Position numbers and translations under genes: made by a program
From: Roseiflexus castenholzii DSM 13941
GTDB lineage: Bacteria; Chloroflexota; Chloroflexia; Chloroflexales; Roseiflexaceae
Reading direction: 5' to 3'
Assembly (NCBI RefSeq): GCF_000017805.1
Contig: NC_009767.1
Location: 4,009,001-4,073,000 of the forward strand
DNA length: 64,000 nt
Shown: positions 8,335 through 17,838 of the stretch, piece after piece
Layout of the letters: the number at the start of each line of letters is the position of its first letter
How positions within the stretch are numbered: the stretch's first letter is position 1
Notes under the pieces: model-generated
What the model was told of the DNA's origin: nothing
The model's input: only the letters and a program-made list of their open reading frames with translations
Database searches by the model: none

Positions 8335-9312
8335 TCAAAACCGTTCAAGACCTTCCCGTTCACCGATGGGACGGTACACGACCGACCGTAGCCTGCGCCC
8401 AACAGCGGCGTAGGAGTCATCACCAAAGATTGAGCGCAGCAGCCGCTTTGTTTTGCTCACCGGACGTTCAAACGGGAATAATGCCAATCCAAGCGCCGCG
8501 TGCCATACGCGACGCGCCCGTGACAACCCGACCTGCGATGCATATGCCGCGCGATCACACTGATCCCAACTCAACCGTCGCGCGAGCAAAAGCGGACGAC
8601 GCCACGCCGGTTGAATACGGGCAATACCCCGACATGCGATAGACTGAAACATATCCAACCGTTCGATGCCCCGATGGTGCGAGATGCCGCCAGGATGCCA
8701 GCGATAGATCATGAGCGGCTCCTCCACAAAACCGACGGGACCGTAGGATGCAATGCGAATAAACAAATCCCAATCCTGCCCCCAGCGCAGTTGCGTATCG
8801 AACATCCCGACCGCATCGAACACAGAACGCCGGATAAGCGTCATCGATGGGTTGCCAATAACATTGCGCACCACATTCTCATGTGCCAGGATGCGTCCTG
8901 GCGGCACGCCAAAATACTCAATGTGTCGCTCGCCGGTCGTCTGATCCCAGCGCCAACGCAGGCAACTGACCATGACCGTTTCGGGATGCGCTACCAGATA
9001 CGCCAACTGGCGCTCAAGTTTGTTCGGCAACCAGAGATCATCGCCATCGAGAAAAGCCACCAACTCACCGCTCGTCTCGCGTATCCCGCGATTGCGCGCA
9101 GCGCCGGGACCCTGATTATCCTGCCGGATCAGGCGAACGCCACGATGCGCATAGGATTGCGCAACCGCCGCACTCGCGTCGGTTGACCCATCATCAACCA
9201 CAACGACGTCGTCTGCGGGATGCGATTGTGCCAGCACGCTCTCGATTGCAGCACTGAGGTATTCGGCGGCATTGTATGCCGTAATGACAACACTGACCCG
9301 CGGTTCTGTCAT
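8335..9312 (-). CDS. GT2 family glycosyltransferase
   Basis: A 325-residue GT-A glycosyltransferase. The domain begins VSVVITAYNAAEYL, followed by DVVVVDDGSTDAS, GPGAARNRGI (typical of the GT2 acceptor loop) and the metal motif FLDGDDLW. The C-terminal third is Arg-rich and probably membrane-associated. The ATG at 9312 has AAGGA 8 bases upstream and starts exactly at the fold; longer frames would overlap the flippase gene. It lies directly downstream of the flippase in the operon. Confidence 0.9.
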   Translation of the reverse strand: MTEPRVSVVITAYNAAEYLSAAIESVLAQSHPADDVVVVDDGSTDASAAVAQSYAHRGVRLIRQDNQGPGAARNRGIRETSGELVAFLDGDDLWLPNKLERQLAYLVAHPETVMVSCLRWRWDQTTGERHIEYFGVPPGRILAHENVVRNVIGNPSMTLIRRSVFDAVGMFDTQLRWGQDWDLFIRIASYGPVGFVEEPLMIYRWHPGGISHHRGIERLDMFQSIACRGIARIQPAWRRPLLLARRLSWDQCDRAAYASQVGLSRARRVWHAALGLALFPFERPVSKTKRLLRSIFGDDSYAAVGRRLRSVVYRPIGEREGLERF

Positions 9313-9356
9313 ACATTGCGTCCTTAAACGGTCGGGGGCGGCGCGCCGGTTAGCGA

Positions 9357-10826
9357 TCAACCGCGCGCCAGACTACCGCGCAGCACCGAGCGCGCCTCCA
9401 GAAACATCTCACGTCCGGCGATCCAGATAGTTCCGAGATAGACCAGGGCGCCTATCGGTGGCAGCGCCGCCAATTGCACGATGGGCGCACCCGTCAGCAT
9501 CGCGTCGAGCGCACCAACAACGGCTGCCATCACCCCTGCGCCCAACAACGCTGGTTGCACCGCATGCCACACGCCCATCAGTCGCACACCGGTCACCCGT
9601 CGGATCATCACCAAATCGAGCGCCATACACACCAGCGTCAGCGCGACATGTCCGGCAGCCACGCCCGTAATATTCCAGAACGTGCCGATGGAGAGCACCA
9701 GCACAACAATCGGCAGTTTCGCCAGCGACAATTTAAAAGTCAGATCAGGCCGCCCAATCGCATTGTAAATGATCCCCGACAGATACGACACGATGGAAAA
9801 GGCGCTGGCGATGGCGATGAACTGCATTGGCGCCGTCATCGGACGCCATACCTCGGCAAAAAAGACCCGCACCAGCGCCGGCGACAACAGCGCCAGCCCA
9901 ACGCCTGCGGGAAAGGTCACCAGCGCCATATAGCGCAGATAGGCGAAATACATGTCGTGCGTCTTTGCCGGATCCGATTGGGTATGCGCCAGAACAGGAA
10001 AGGCGACGGTGCTGACGATCTGACTGACGCTGCGAATGACCAGTTCGGGAATGCGGAACGCCATTGTATAGTACCCCAGCGCCGCCGCGCCAAGCAACCG
10101 CCCGACCAGCAGATAATCCACATTGACCATAAAGGAGCCAACCAGACTGACCCCCATAATGTGGACGCCATACCCCAACATCTCGCGCATCACCTGCGGG
10201 TCGAACGCACGCGTTGGTCGCCAGCGCACAATCAGCCAGGGAATGATCACCTCCAACACCTTGTTGACCAGTTCTGAAACCACCAGACTCCAGACGCCAA
10301 ACCCTTGCCACGCCATGCTGATGGCAACCACTGCTTTGATAATATTCCGCACAATCCCGGGAAGTAAATACGCCTTGAACCGGAGATCGCGCTGAAGCAT
10401 AGCCATCGGCACAGTGCCGATTCCGACCAGCAGCAGCCCAAGCGACAACACGCGCAGCAACGGCGTTACCTGCGGCTCATTGAAGAACACTGCAATCGAG
10501 GGCGCCGCAATCCACGCGCCGGCGTACAGAAACACGCTACTGCCAATACTGACGACGAATGCCGCATTCTGGGCTTCTTCCAACCTGTCACGTCGCGCAA
10601 TCAGGGCATGCCCGACGCCAAAATTATTAAGCAGGTCGAGATAGGCGATCACCAGTGTGCAGTAAGCGATCACGCCGAACTCCGCCGGCGCCAGCAGACG
10701 CGCCAGGATCAGCGTAGTGACAAACGTGACGAGGCGCCCGCTCGTGTACGAAAGGAATGACCAGAACGTTCCACGCACGGCGCGCTTGCCGACTCCTTCG
10801 GATTGCGATGTTGTCGTTGATTGCAC
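9357..10826 (-). CDS. Wzx-type polysaccharide flippase (MOP superfamily)
   Basis: A 489-residue integral membrane protein with about 12-14 hydrophobic helices. The N-terminus, RAVRGTFWSFLSYTSGRLV followed by ARLLAPAEFGVIAY, is the family signature of the lipopolysaccharide/teichuronic-acid flippase branch of the MOP exporters. It should flip the undecaprenyl-diphosphate-linked repeat unit to the outer face before polymerisation. It starts with GTG, preceded by a G-rich site. It is surrounded by the glycosyltransferases that build its substrate and by the Wzy/WaaL-like protein upstream. Confidence 0.9.
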   Translation of the reverse strand: MQSTTTSQSEGVGKRAVRGTFWSFLSYTSGRLVTFVTTLILARLLAPAEFGVIAYCTLVIAYLDLLNNFGVGHALIARRDRLEEAQNAAFVVSIGSSVFLYAGAWIAAPSIAVFFNEPQVTPLLRVLSLGLLLVGIGTVPMAMLQRDLRFKAYLLPGIVRNIIKAVVAISMAWQGFGVWSLVVSELVNKVLEVIIPWLIVRWRPTRAFDPQVMREMLGYGVHIMGVSLVGSFMVNVDYLLVGRLLGAAALGYYTMAFRIPELVIRSVSQIVSTVAFPVLAHTQSDPAKTHDMYFAYLRYMALVTFPAGVGLALLSPALVRVFFAEVWRPMTAPMQFIAIASAFSIVSYLSGIIYNAIGRPDLTFKLSLAKLPIVVLVLSIGTFWNITGVAAGHVALTLVCMALDLVMIRRVTGVRLMGVWHAVQPALLGAGVMAAVVGALDAMLTGAPIVQLAALPPIGALVYLGTIWIAGREMFLEARSVLRGSLARG

Positions 10827-10885
10827 CAGACCGATCCCCCCGTTTGCACTGCGCTATGGTTCGCTGCAACACATCATTGCGCTGC

Positions 10886-11824
10886 TTACCCGTGATCCAA
10901 ACCGTTGCGCACATAGAAACGCTTCCGATACCCGTCAACCAGCGCCAGCCATGCGCCTTCTTGCACAGGATGCAGATCGAGCGTATGCATACCGCGCGCA
11001 TTCCAATCGGCGCGCTGCGGCGCAAGGAGCGACGCGCCGCCATAGGGACGCTCTGCATACCGTTCCGGGGTCAATTCCGTCACTTCGAACGCGAAGACCT
11101 GTTTGCCGTAGTTCTGCGAACAATCCTGCGCAAATCGCACCAATCGTCCACTGTGGCAAAGCACCCGCCCCGCCGGGCGCGCGCGCCGAGGGTCGCCCTG
11201 CACCACCGGGCTGATCGGATGCTCCCGCCAGGGACCCAGCGGCGTTGCCGCTTCATAGAGGCGCAGGGTGTCGTTGCGCGCGCTATTGGTTCCCACAAAC
11301 ATCCACCAGCGCCCCTGAGAGAAGAACGGCGTCGGATCGAGATAATCGTCCCCCTCCAGCAACGTAGCGGCATACTCCCAGCGAAATGGGAAGTCCACCG
11401 CGCGATACAGGCGCACCTGACGTTGCGACGCTGTTTCGGGCGTCATATACCAGGCATTGTTCCACGAGAAGACTAACGGATACGACAGATGGAACGGCTC
11501 GTCCAGCACAATCCGGCAATACTCCCACTCCCGTCCATTGCGACTCACGGCCACGCCGATCTGCCCGCGTCGCAGGGCAGCGTGCAGCACCTCGAAAAAG
11601 AGCCACCAGTGATCATCGGCGCGCACCAGGAACGGATCGGCGACGAACAGCGCCGGCACATCGCGCACATGCGCCGCCGTGAGCACCGGATTGCGCACGC
11701 CGGGCAACGGTTGCAACGCACGCAGGTCGGCGCCGCCATAGATTCCGATTGCCCAATCATCCTTGCGCCGCACTCGACGCAGCAATGGCAGTACATTGCG
11801 AACGGACGAGAGAAACGTCTGCAT
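10886..11824 (-). CDS. GH43-like beta-propeller protein of the polysaccharide locus
   Basis: A 312-residue protein with no signal peptide or membrane segment. It shows repeated blades of the five-bladed propeller type found in GH43 enzymes and in the domain of plant glucosamine inositolphosphorylceramide transferases: FVADPFLVRADDHWWLFFEV, then IGVAVSRNGREWEY, SYPLVFSWNNAWYMTPET, DPTPFFSQGRWWMFVG. The acidic residues in ADPF, SYP/PET and DPT blades resemble a GH43 active site. Such proteins recur in bacterial capsule clusters without a proven role; modification or binding of the sugar chain is inferred. The ATG at 11824 shares a base with the previous stop (TAATG), so it is translationally coupled. 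Confidence 0.72.
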   Translation of the reverse strand: MQTFLSSVRNVLPLLRRVRRKDDWAIGIYGGADLRALQPLPGVRNPVLTAAHVRDVPALFVADPFLVRADDHWWLFFEVLHAALRRGQIGVAVSRNGREWEYCRIVLDEPFHLSYPLVFSWNNAWYMTPETASQRQVRLYRAVDFPFRWEYAATLLEGDDYLDPTPFFSQGRWWMFVGTNSARNDTLRLYEAATPLGPWREHPISPVVQGDPRRARPAGRVLCHSGRLVRFAQDCSQNYGKQVFAFEVTELTPERYAERPYGGASLLAPQRADWNARGMHTLDLHPVQEGAWLALVDGYRKRFYVRNGLDHG

Positions 11825-13320
11825 TACCGGCTCGCTTTCACCGCATGATCCGCGTGCGCTGCTGCTTCTCGCTGTGCAATAACAACCAGCGCAACCGCCA
11901 TGCCGACCTGGAGCCAGAGCATATAGCCATACGCGCCGTGCAGAAAGAGCGACGTCACCAGATACCCCAGCAACCCAACCTTGACCGCAACCGAGAGGTC
12001 CGCCATACGACGTTCGCCTGCCGCTACGAACAGGAGTTCGGCTGCGCGCAAGCGTCCCCATACAGTTGCCAGCAACCCAACGAAGACGACCAGACCAACA
12101 ATCCCCTGTTCCGCAGCGACTTCCAGGTATAGATTATGCGCATCACGTTCAGTATTCGAGCCGGCTCCCTCGATTTCGTTAATATAGTCGCGGTAGTGCA
12201 ACCGATAGTTTCCGCGCCCGACGCCGAAGATCGGATTGTCGGCCACTATGGCAATCGCAACCTCCGCCTTGACCGAGCGCCCCTGAATCGAACTATCGGC
12301 ATAGGCGCCCGCATTGTTGCCCGGCAACACTTCATCGAGCGTGCCAAAGCGCGCGCGGAACTCCGGCGGCGCAACATAGAGCAGCGCGCCGATCAGCGGC
12401 AGGATCAGCAAATAACGCGCATCGAGTCGCAGGTACATCGCATAGACGACCAGCACGACCACAGCACCGAGATACGCGCCGCGCGAGAAGGTCAACCCAA
12501 TCGCTGCGAGCAACAGCAACAACGCCGCCATCCCAAACGATTTCCCTCGCCAGGTCCGCCCGTTCAGAATGGCCCACACCGCCAGCGGCACGAGCACGAG
12601 CAACAACTGCCCGAAATAGTTTGGATCGTTCACTGTGCCAAACGCACGCGCGCGGTCGTCCATGGTCGTCGAAATCTGGCGCACCGCCGCCTGCGCGAAT
12701 CCCCAGTAGTTGTTGTCGTAGGTTTTGGTCATCTCCTGATAGACCGTCAACGCACTCAACACGGCACCCACGATCAACAAACCCCACACCGCGCGCTCGA
12801 ATGCTGCGCGTGTCGAAAGCAGGTTGAAGATCAACCCGGCAATGACACCGTCCTTCGCCGTATCAACGAGACGACTCAGCACCGCGTCGGTATCGCGCGC
12901 AAACCACAGACCTGTCGCTCCGACCACCAGGTATGCCAGCATCCACCAGATCACCGGGTCGGACACCAGACCGCGCGGTCGCTCGGAAAGAAATCGCCGC
13001 GCCAGCAATACCACGGTGAGCAGGGCAACCATCAGTTTCACAACCGAAGGAATGCCGTGATACTTGATCAGCACGTCGTGGATGTTTCCCCAGTGGATCA
13101 CCAGCAGCGCCGCCGCGACATACTCCGGTTTGATAAAGGCAATTGCAACGACAACAATCCCCGCGATGCCGCCGAAGAACAACCAGAGCGGCACGTCGCG
13201 CGACACCAGCATTCCGGCGGCGATGGAAACAGCCACCACCACGCCGACCTGAAACCAGACGTGTCGCCAGAGACCGGCAGTAACGTCCATCGGATTTTTG
13301 AGAAGACGTTCCAGGTACAT
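11824..13320 (-). CDS. O-antigen ligase/polymerase family membrane protein
   Basis: A 498-residue polytopic membrane protein of the Wzy/WaaL family. The core has hydrophobic helices around a large outer loop holding GRGNYRLHYRDY and DAHNLYLEVAAEQGIVG, the family's conserved His region. GLTFSRGAYLGAVVV is the other conserved helix. In this locus it most likely polymerises lipid-linked repeats on the outer face of the membrane, since no lipid A core is expected in this phylum. The ATG at 13320 has GAGGG 5-9 bases upstream. About 100 bases without a gene separate it from the Wzz-like gene. Confidence 0.88.
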   Translation of the reverse strand: MYLERLLKNPMDVTAGLWRHVWFQVGVVVAVSIAAGMLVSRDVPLWLFFGGIAGIVVVAIAFIKPEYVAAALLVIHWGNIHDVLIKYHGIPSVVKLMVALLTVVLLARRFLSERPRGLVSDPVIWWMLAYLVVGATGLWFARDTDAVLSRLVDTAKDGVIAGLIFNLLSTRAAFERAVWGLLIVGAVLSALTVYQEMTKTYDNNYWGFAQAAVRQISTTMDDRARAFGTVNDPNYFGQLLLVLVPLAVWAILNGRTWRGKSFGMAALLLLLAAIGLTFSRGAYLGAVVVLVVYAMYLRLDARYLLILPLIGALLYVAPPEFRARFGTLDEVLPGNNAGAYADSSIQGRSVKAEVAIAIVADNPIFGVGRGNYRLHYRDYINEIEGAGSNTERDAHNLYLEVAAEQGIVGLVVFVGLLATVWGRLRAAELLFVAAGERRMADLSVAVKVGLLGYLVTSLFLHGAYGYMLWLQVGMAVALVVIAQREAAAHADHAVKASR

Positions 13321-13420
13321 CCCACCCTCGCTGTGCTGAGCTGTTCTGGCGCCGGAACGGAGCACCGACCGGACAGCAACGAAGAGATACGATCAATAGC
13401 GTGTGACCGAGGATGGCGTC

Positions 13421-14110
13421 TTATTCTTCCGTTGATGGCGCCGGAGATGGAATCGCAGCCTCGACCGTCGAGAGCGCAGGTTGTTGCGCCGCGCCGATCA
13501 TCACCCCAGACGTATCGGCGCCTGTGCGCAGACCCTGCAACACTTGCTCCAGGAACGCAAACGCCACGCCGAGGATCAAACCGAACACAAAGCCCAGCGT
13601 CAGCAAACGCATCGGTTGCGGCGCAATCGGCGATGTTGGCGGCGTCGCCGGATCGATCACCTCGACAGAGATCACCTTTTCGTAGTCCTGCCCCACCATG
13701 TTGCGCGCCACCGTATTCGCCACTGCCGCCGCAAACACAGGATCGGCGCTCTGCGCGCGCACTTCGATCAGGTTTGTCTCCGGCGGGGTAATGGTGCGCA
13801 CCTGCGCCGCGAGCACGGCTTCGACCGGCACGCCAAGCTGCTGCGCCACTTCTTCGTGCATCGACATACTCGTGGCTTTGCGCGCGATGGTGTTGATGAC
13901 ATTCCGCCGGGTAAGCGCGTTGATGGTGTTCAGAATCTGATTGGGGTCCTCGAGCGATACGCTGGGTTTCAACTCGACCGTTGTGGACGCCTGATACACC
14001 GGTTTCTGCACCAACACAAACACAGCGGTGCTCCCCACCGTCAGCGCCGTTGCCAGCACCACCAGCCACCAGTTGCGGATCAGAACGCGGATGAACGTTG
14101 ACAGACTCAT
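13421..14110 (-). CDS. Wzz-type polysaccharide chain-length/co-polymerase protein
   Basis: A 229-residue protein with the two-helix Wzz topology. The first helix is at about residues 14-35 (WWLVVLATALTVGSTAVFVL) and leads into PVYQASTTVELKP. A large extracytoplasmic alpha/beta domain follows, then Pro-rich PATPPTSPIAPQP just before the second helix (LLTLGFVFGLILGVAFAFL). The short C-terminal tail has no Walker motifs, so it lacks the fused tyrosine kinase of Gram-negative Wzc. It would set chain length with the polymerase next to it. It starts within the stop of the upstream glycosyltransferase (ATGA overlap). Confidence 0.88.
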   Translation of the reverse strand: MSLSTFIRVLIRNWWLVVLATALTVGSTAVFVLVQKPVYQASTTVELKPSVSLEDPNQILNTINALTRRNVINTIARKATSMSMHEEVAQQLGVPVEAVLAAQVRTITPPETNLIEVRAQSADPVFAAAVANTVARNMVGQDYEKVISVEVIDPATPPTSPIAPQPMRLLTLGFVFGLILGVAFAFLEQVLQGLRTGADTSGVMIGAAQQPALSTVEAAIPSPAPSTEE

Positions 14111-15372
14111 GGATTGTTTTCCTTTCCCGATAGTACACGGTACGACGGGTTGACACGGCGCTGCTCAGATGCGCTGCTTTCACGTTCACGCCGCTGAACA
14201 CGATTCCAAAGCGAGGTATGGCGCCCGGTCAGAAAACGGTACAGTCCCACGAGCGCCGCGCGATTGCCATTCACCAGGAACGCCGGAATATACAGCGCTT
14301 TTCCCCATATGCCGCGACATTCGTTGCGCCCTCCCATCCATGCCAGCGCATAGAACACTGCCTGCAACGCCAGCATCACCCAGTTGAAGGGGGACGCCAG
14401 CCGCAGCATCCCCCCCTGCGCCGCCGGACGAATCACCGCCGCCAGATTGGCAAGCAGCGCGCCGATCATCGCCAGCGGCACAAACGGGCGCAGGTACTTA
14501 TGCGACACAATCTGCCAGACGAGCAGCGGATTCAACAGCGGCAACATCCTGTGCGAGTGCCGCATCAGCACAAAACGCTGCGCCACAATTCGCGCCCGAC
14601 GCTCCTGCTCGTCCTGCGCCGAAGCAGATACCCGCTCGATTGAGCGCGCGTTGGGTATGTATACCACGCGATACCCCTGTTTCAGCACATGCATGGCGAG
14701 CGCCAGATCGTCTGCCATCAACCGCGCCTCCGGCAGCAACGGCTGATCGAGCAACCCGCGTCGCACCGCCATAATTTCGCCAACTGCGCCGGTGCAACTG
14801 CTCAGTCGCGTCTCCTGGCGCTTGATGTACGACTCGTACTTCCAGTACAACCCTTCCGAGTCACCAAGCGCTCCGTCGCCCTTCGCAATCACTTTGGCGC
14901 CTGTCGTCGCTCCGACGCTCGGATCGGCAAATGGCGCGACCAGCGCCCGCAATGCGCCTGCGTCGTACAGGTTATTCGCATCGGACAACACGATAATCTC
15001 ACCACGCGCCAGCGCGAGCGCACGGGTGATCGCCGCCAGTTTCCCGGCGCGCTCGGGGCGATAACTCAATTCGACGCCACAATCGGCAAAATCGGCGACA
15101 ATGTCGGGCGTGGCATCATCCGACCCATCGGCAGCCACCAGAATCTGGAGCCTGTCGCGCGGATAATCGAGCGCCAGACTATTGCTCAGTTTGGCAGCAA
15201 TCACGTTTTGCTCATTGTATGCCGCGATCAGGAGCGTCACTATCGGCAGATCGGCAGGCGGCGCAAACAACGGTTGCGGACGCAACCGCGCCAGTACGGT
15301 CAACAGCGCCGGATAGCCGGCATAGACATACCCGATCAGCGTCACGCAGAACCAGAAGAATCGCCCGCTCAT
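14107..15372 (-). CDS. Membrane-bound processive-type GT2 glycosyltransferase
   Basis: A 421-residue glycosyltransferase with an N-terminal helix (FFWFCVTLIGYVYAGYPAL), a cytosolic GT2 domain and two or more C-terminal helices. This is the layout of cellulose-synthase/hyaluronan-synthase-like enzymes. Conserved acidic positions are VAADGSDDAT, LSDANNLYD (the DxN/DXD site) and EARLMADDLAL. The QxxRW of processive synthases is not clearly present: the equivalent segment reads QERRARIVAQRF, so it may add single sugars. It overlaps the Wzz-like start by four bases and the next upstream stop by four bases, both ATGA-type. Confidence 0.85.
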   Translation of the reverse strand: MSGRFFWFCVTLIGYVYAGYPALLTVLARLRPQPLFAPPADLPIVTLLIAAYNEQNVIAAKLSNSLALDYPRDRLQILVAADGSDDATPDIVADFADCGVELSYRPERAGKLAAITRALALARGEIIVLSDANNLYDAGALRALVAPFADPSVGATTGAKVIAKGDGALGDSEGLYWKYESYIKRQETRLSSCTGAVGEIMAVRRGLLDQPLLPEARLMADDLALAMHVLKQGYRVVYIPNARSIERVSASAQDEQERRARIVAQRFVLMRHSHRMLPLLNPLLVWQIVSHKYLRPFVPLAMIGALLANLAAVIRPAAQGGMLRLASPFNWVMLALQAVFYALAWMGGRNECRGIWGKALYIPAFLVNGNRAALVGLYRFLTGRHTSLWNRVQRRERESSASEQRRVNPSYRVLSGKENNP

Positions 15373-16517
15373 CGCCCAACCTCCCGCATCTGCGCCGCGC
15401 GATAGACCGCCTCTGTGCGTTCCAGAAAACGTTGCCGGGTATACTGCTGCTCAACCATGCGCCGAGCGCAGTCGCCAAACTGACGCACCATATTCGGATG
15501 GTCGAGCAAAAAGATGATCGCCTCCGCCAGCGCGCGGCTGTCGCGCGGCGGCACGAGTATGCCATTTTCCATCGAGCGCACATGCTCGGGAATGCCGCCG
15601 ACTGTGGTGGCCACCACCGGCTTGCCGCACGAAAACGACTCGGTAATGACAATCCCAAACTCTTCTTCGAGCGATGGAAGCGCGGTAAAATCAGCCAGCG
15701 CCATCAGATCGACCGCATCGCTCCGCGCACCGGCAAACGTCACCCTGTCGGCGACACCCAACGCCTGCGCTTCTCGTTCGAGCGTTGCGCGCTCCTCGCC
15801 ATCGCCCACCAGCACCACCTGCACGTCGGGATAGCGCCGAATCACCTCAGGCAACGCCCGTATCAGATACATATGCCCTTTGCGCGACACCAAGCGCCCG
15901 ACGCTCACGATGATCGGCGCAGCGCCATCGAGACGCAGTTCCGCCAGCAACTGGCGGCGACGATCTATGGAGAGCGGCGCCGGGATGTCGATGCCGATAG
16001 GAATCACCGTGACCCGATCCGGCGCAATATCGCACACGTCGATGACGAACCGTTTCATCATTGCACTCATCGTGATAGCCTGCGTTCCCAGGGAAAATCG
16101 TGTCAGACCGCGATTCCGCCAGGGCACTTCTTGCAACGTTGTCACGACCGGCGTGCCGGTCAGCCGCGACGCCAGCCTGGCCGCCAGCGCCGCAAAGCGA
16201 TGGTGCGTATTGACCAGATCGATCTGCTCGGCGCGAATAATGCGCGCCAGTTGGAGGCCCGATGCCAGTAACCCCGGAAGATTCGGCGTCCGCTTCCCGG
16301 ACCCAAGATATGGCGTCAGCGGCAGCCGATCATAGGAGCGCGCAAACCCTGCAATGCGCCTGAGCCAGTCGCCGCCTCCCGACGCAATCACCACGTGATA
16401 CCCCGCGTTCGCCTGGCTCTCCGCCAGCCGGATGAGATACTCGGTTGCACCGCCGATTCCCAAACGCGGACGAACGTGCAAGACACGCAGCGGGTACCCG
16501 GGCAAATCTGTCACCAT
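15369..16517 (-). CDS. GT4 family glycosyltransferase
   Basis: A 382-residue GT-B enzyme. N-terminal signature RPRLGIGGATEYLIRLAE; donor-domain motifs SVGRLVSRKGHMYLIRAL and PSLEEEFGIVITESFSCGKP, with the E(x7)E pair expected of retaining GT4 enzymes. The ATG at 16517 overlaps the upstream stop by one base (TGATG) and has GAGG about 9 bases upstream. Like its neighbours it is probably a cytosolic-face transferase for the repeat unit; sugar unknown. Confidence 0.88.
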   Translation of the reverse strand: MVTDLPGYPLRVLHVRPRLGIGGATEYLIRLAESQANAGYHVVIASGGGDWLRRIAGFARSYDRLPLTPYLGSGKRTPNLPGLLASGLQLARIIRAEQIDLVNTHHRFAALAARLASRLTGTPVVTTLQEVPWRNRGLTRFSLGTQAITMSAMMKRFVIDVCDIAPDRVTVIPIGIDIPAPLSIDRRRQLLAELRLDGAAPIIVSVGRLVSRKGHMYLIRALPEVIRRYPDVQVVLVGDGEERATLEREAQALGVADRVTFAGARSDAVDLMALADFTALPSLEEEFGIVITESFSCGKPVVATTVGGIPEHVRSMENGILVPPRDSRALAEAIIFLLDHPNMVRQFGDCARRMVEQQYTRQRFLERTEAVYRAAQMREVGR

Positions 16518-17797
16518 CACGACGCCTCAACAGATTGCACAGTCAAACCCTGCTCCGATGATCGTCGGTCGCGCTCGAACAGCATGCGCAATCGCTCCGC
16601 ACTACGTTCGAGATTGAATTCGCGCAGCACCAGTTGCCTGCCGGTTGCCGCCAGCCGTCGCCCCAGGTCCCGGTCGGCGTACAGGCGCGCCAGAGCATCC
16701 GCCAGCGCCGCCGCATGACGTTGCGGCACGAGCAGACCGGTTTCGCCATCGCGCACCAGTTCTGGAATGCCGGAGATCGCCGTTGCCACCACAGGAACCT
16801 CAGATGCCAGCGCCTCCATCAGCGCCACGGGAATGCCTTCCATCTTGCCGTTCGGCATCACAACACTCGGCAAGACCATCACATCCGCCTGTTGCAGAAT
16901 GTCGCTCACCCGATGACGTGGTTGCGCACCGAGCAGCCGAACGTGTCGCTCCAGACCCAGGCGCTCAATCTGCGCTTCAAGAAGCGGTCGATTCTCACCC
17001 TCGCCAACCAGCAGGCACTGAAATGCCATCCCACGTTTGCGCAACAAATCACAGGCATCGATCAGATAGCGCTGCCCTTTGTAGCCGGACAGGCTGCCCA
17101 CGCACACGATGGTAAAAACCGCGCCGGAGTCGCGCCGCTCGCGCGGGCGAAAGAGGGTCGGATCGATCCCGGAATGCACCACCACGACGCGCTCTTGGGC
17201 GACGGATCCGTACAGATCAATCAGCATTCGGCGATTGAACTCCGAAATCGCCACGACAAAACGGGCGGCGGCGACCTTCTCCCGCAGCATGGAGCGCTCG
17301 ACGTAGAGATCGTGGGCATGCACCGTAAAACTGTAGGGAATACCGGTCAGCAGATTGACCACATACGCGAGCAACGCCGGATGCGTCGCATAGTGCGCGT
17401 GGAGATGATCGACCTCCAGATCGACCATGCGGCGCGCTGCATACGCCGCTTTCGGAACGACCACCAGCGCGCGCGACAGAAATTTGGGCGATGCCAGATT
17501 GCCGCGCACCGCGCGCCACCAGGCGCGCAGATACGCGACCGGACGGCGCATCAGCCAGTAGACCTGCGCATCGAGCGTCGGGCGCGACAACAACCGACAG
17601 TAGTGCGCCCGCTCGACCATCTCCTGCGCATCGGCATGCTGCACCGGCGCCTTTTCCCGAATAAGCGGAAAGATTTCGATCCGCACTCCCTGACGTTCGA
17701 GTTCGAGCATTTCGATGAGAATGAACGTCTCGGTCAGCTTGGGGAAGCGCGACATCGTATAGGCAACTGTGCGCGGGCGCGGTGACATCGAACTCAT
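16517..17797 (-). CDS. GT4 family glycosyltransferase
   Basis: A 426-residue GT-B glycosyltransferase beginning TVAYTMSRFPKLTETFIL, the characteristic start of the exopolysaccharide GT4 group that includes colanic-acid WcaL-like enzymes. The acceptor domain contains HLHAHYATHPAL. The donor domain has CVGSLSGYKGQRYLIDA and NGKMEGIPVALMEALASEVP. The ATG at 17797 has GGGAG 8 bases upstream. An in-frame ATG at 17839 would overlap the upstream stop but has no ribosome site. It directly follows the initiating transferase, so it may add the second sugar. Confidence 0.88.
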   Translation of the reverse strand: MSSMSPRPRTVAYTMSRFPKLTETFILIEMLELERQGVRIEIFPLIREKAPVQHADAQEMVERAHYCRLLSRPTLDAQVYWLMRRPVAYLRAWWRAVRGNLASPKFLSRALVVVPKAAYAARRMVDLEVDHLHAHYATHPALLAYVVNLLTGIPYSFTVHAHDLYVERSMLREKVAAARFVVAISEFNRRMLIDLYGSVAQERVVVVHSGIDPTLFRPRERRDSGAVFTIVCVGSLSGYKGQRYLIDACDLLRKRGMAFQCLLVGEGENRPLLEAQIERLGLERHVRLLGAQPRHRVSDILQQADVMVLPSVVMPNGKMEGIPVALMEALASEVPVVATAISGIPELVRDGETGLLVPQRHAAALADALARLYADRDLGRRLAATGRQLVLREFNLERSAERLRMLFERDRRSSEQGLTVQSVEAS

Positions 17798-17838
17798 ACA
17801 CTCACTCCCATTCCTCGCGTTGTATCTCTCCGGCGTCA

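Noticed and set aside
11825..12061. 79-residue extension of the GH43-like protein
   Set aside because: It overlaps the polymerase gene entirely in another frame. The ATG at 11824 is coupled to the polymerase stop and begins the fold.
14107..15372. Cellulose or hyaluronan synthase assignment
   Set aside because: The topology fits, but QxxRW and PilZ are missing, so a polymer-specific name is not justified.
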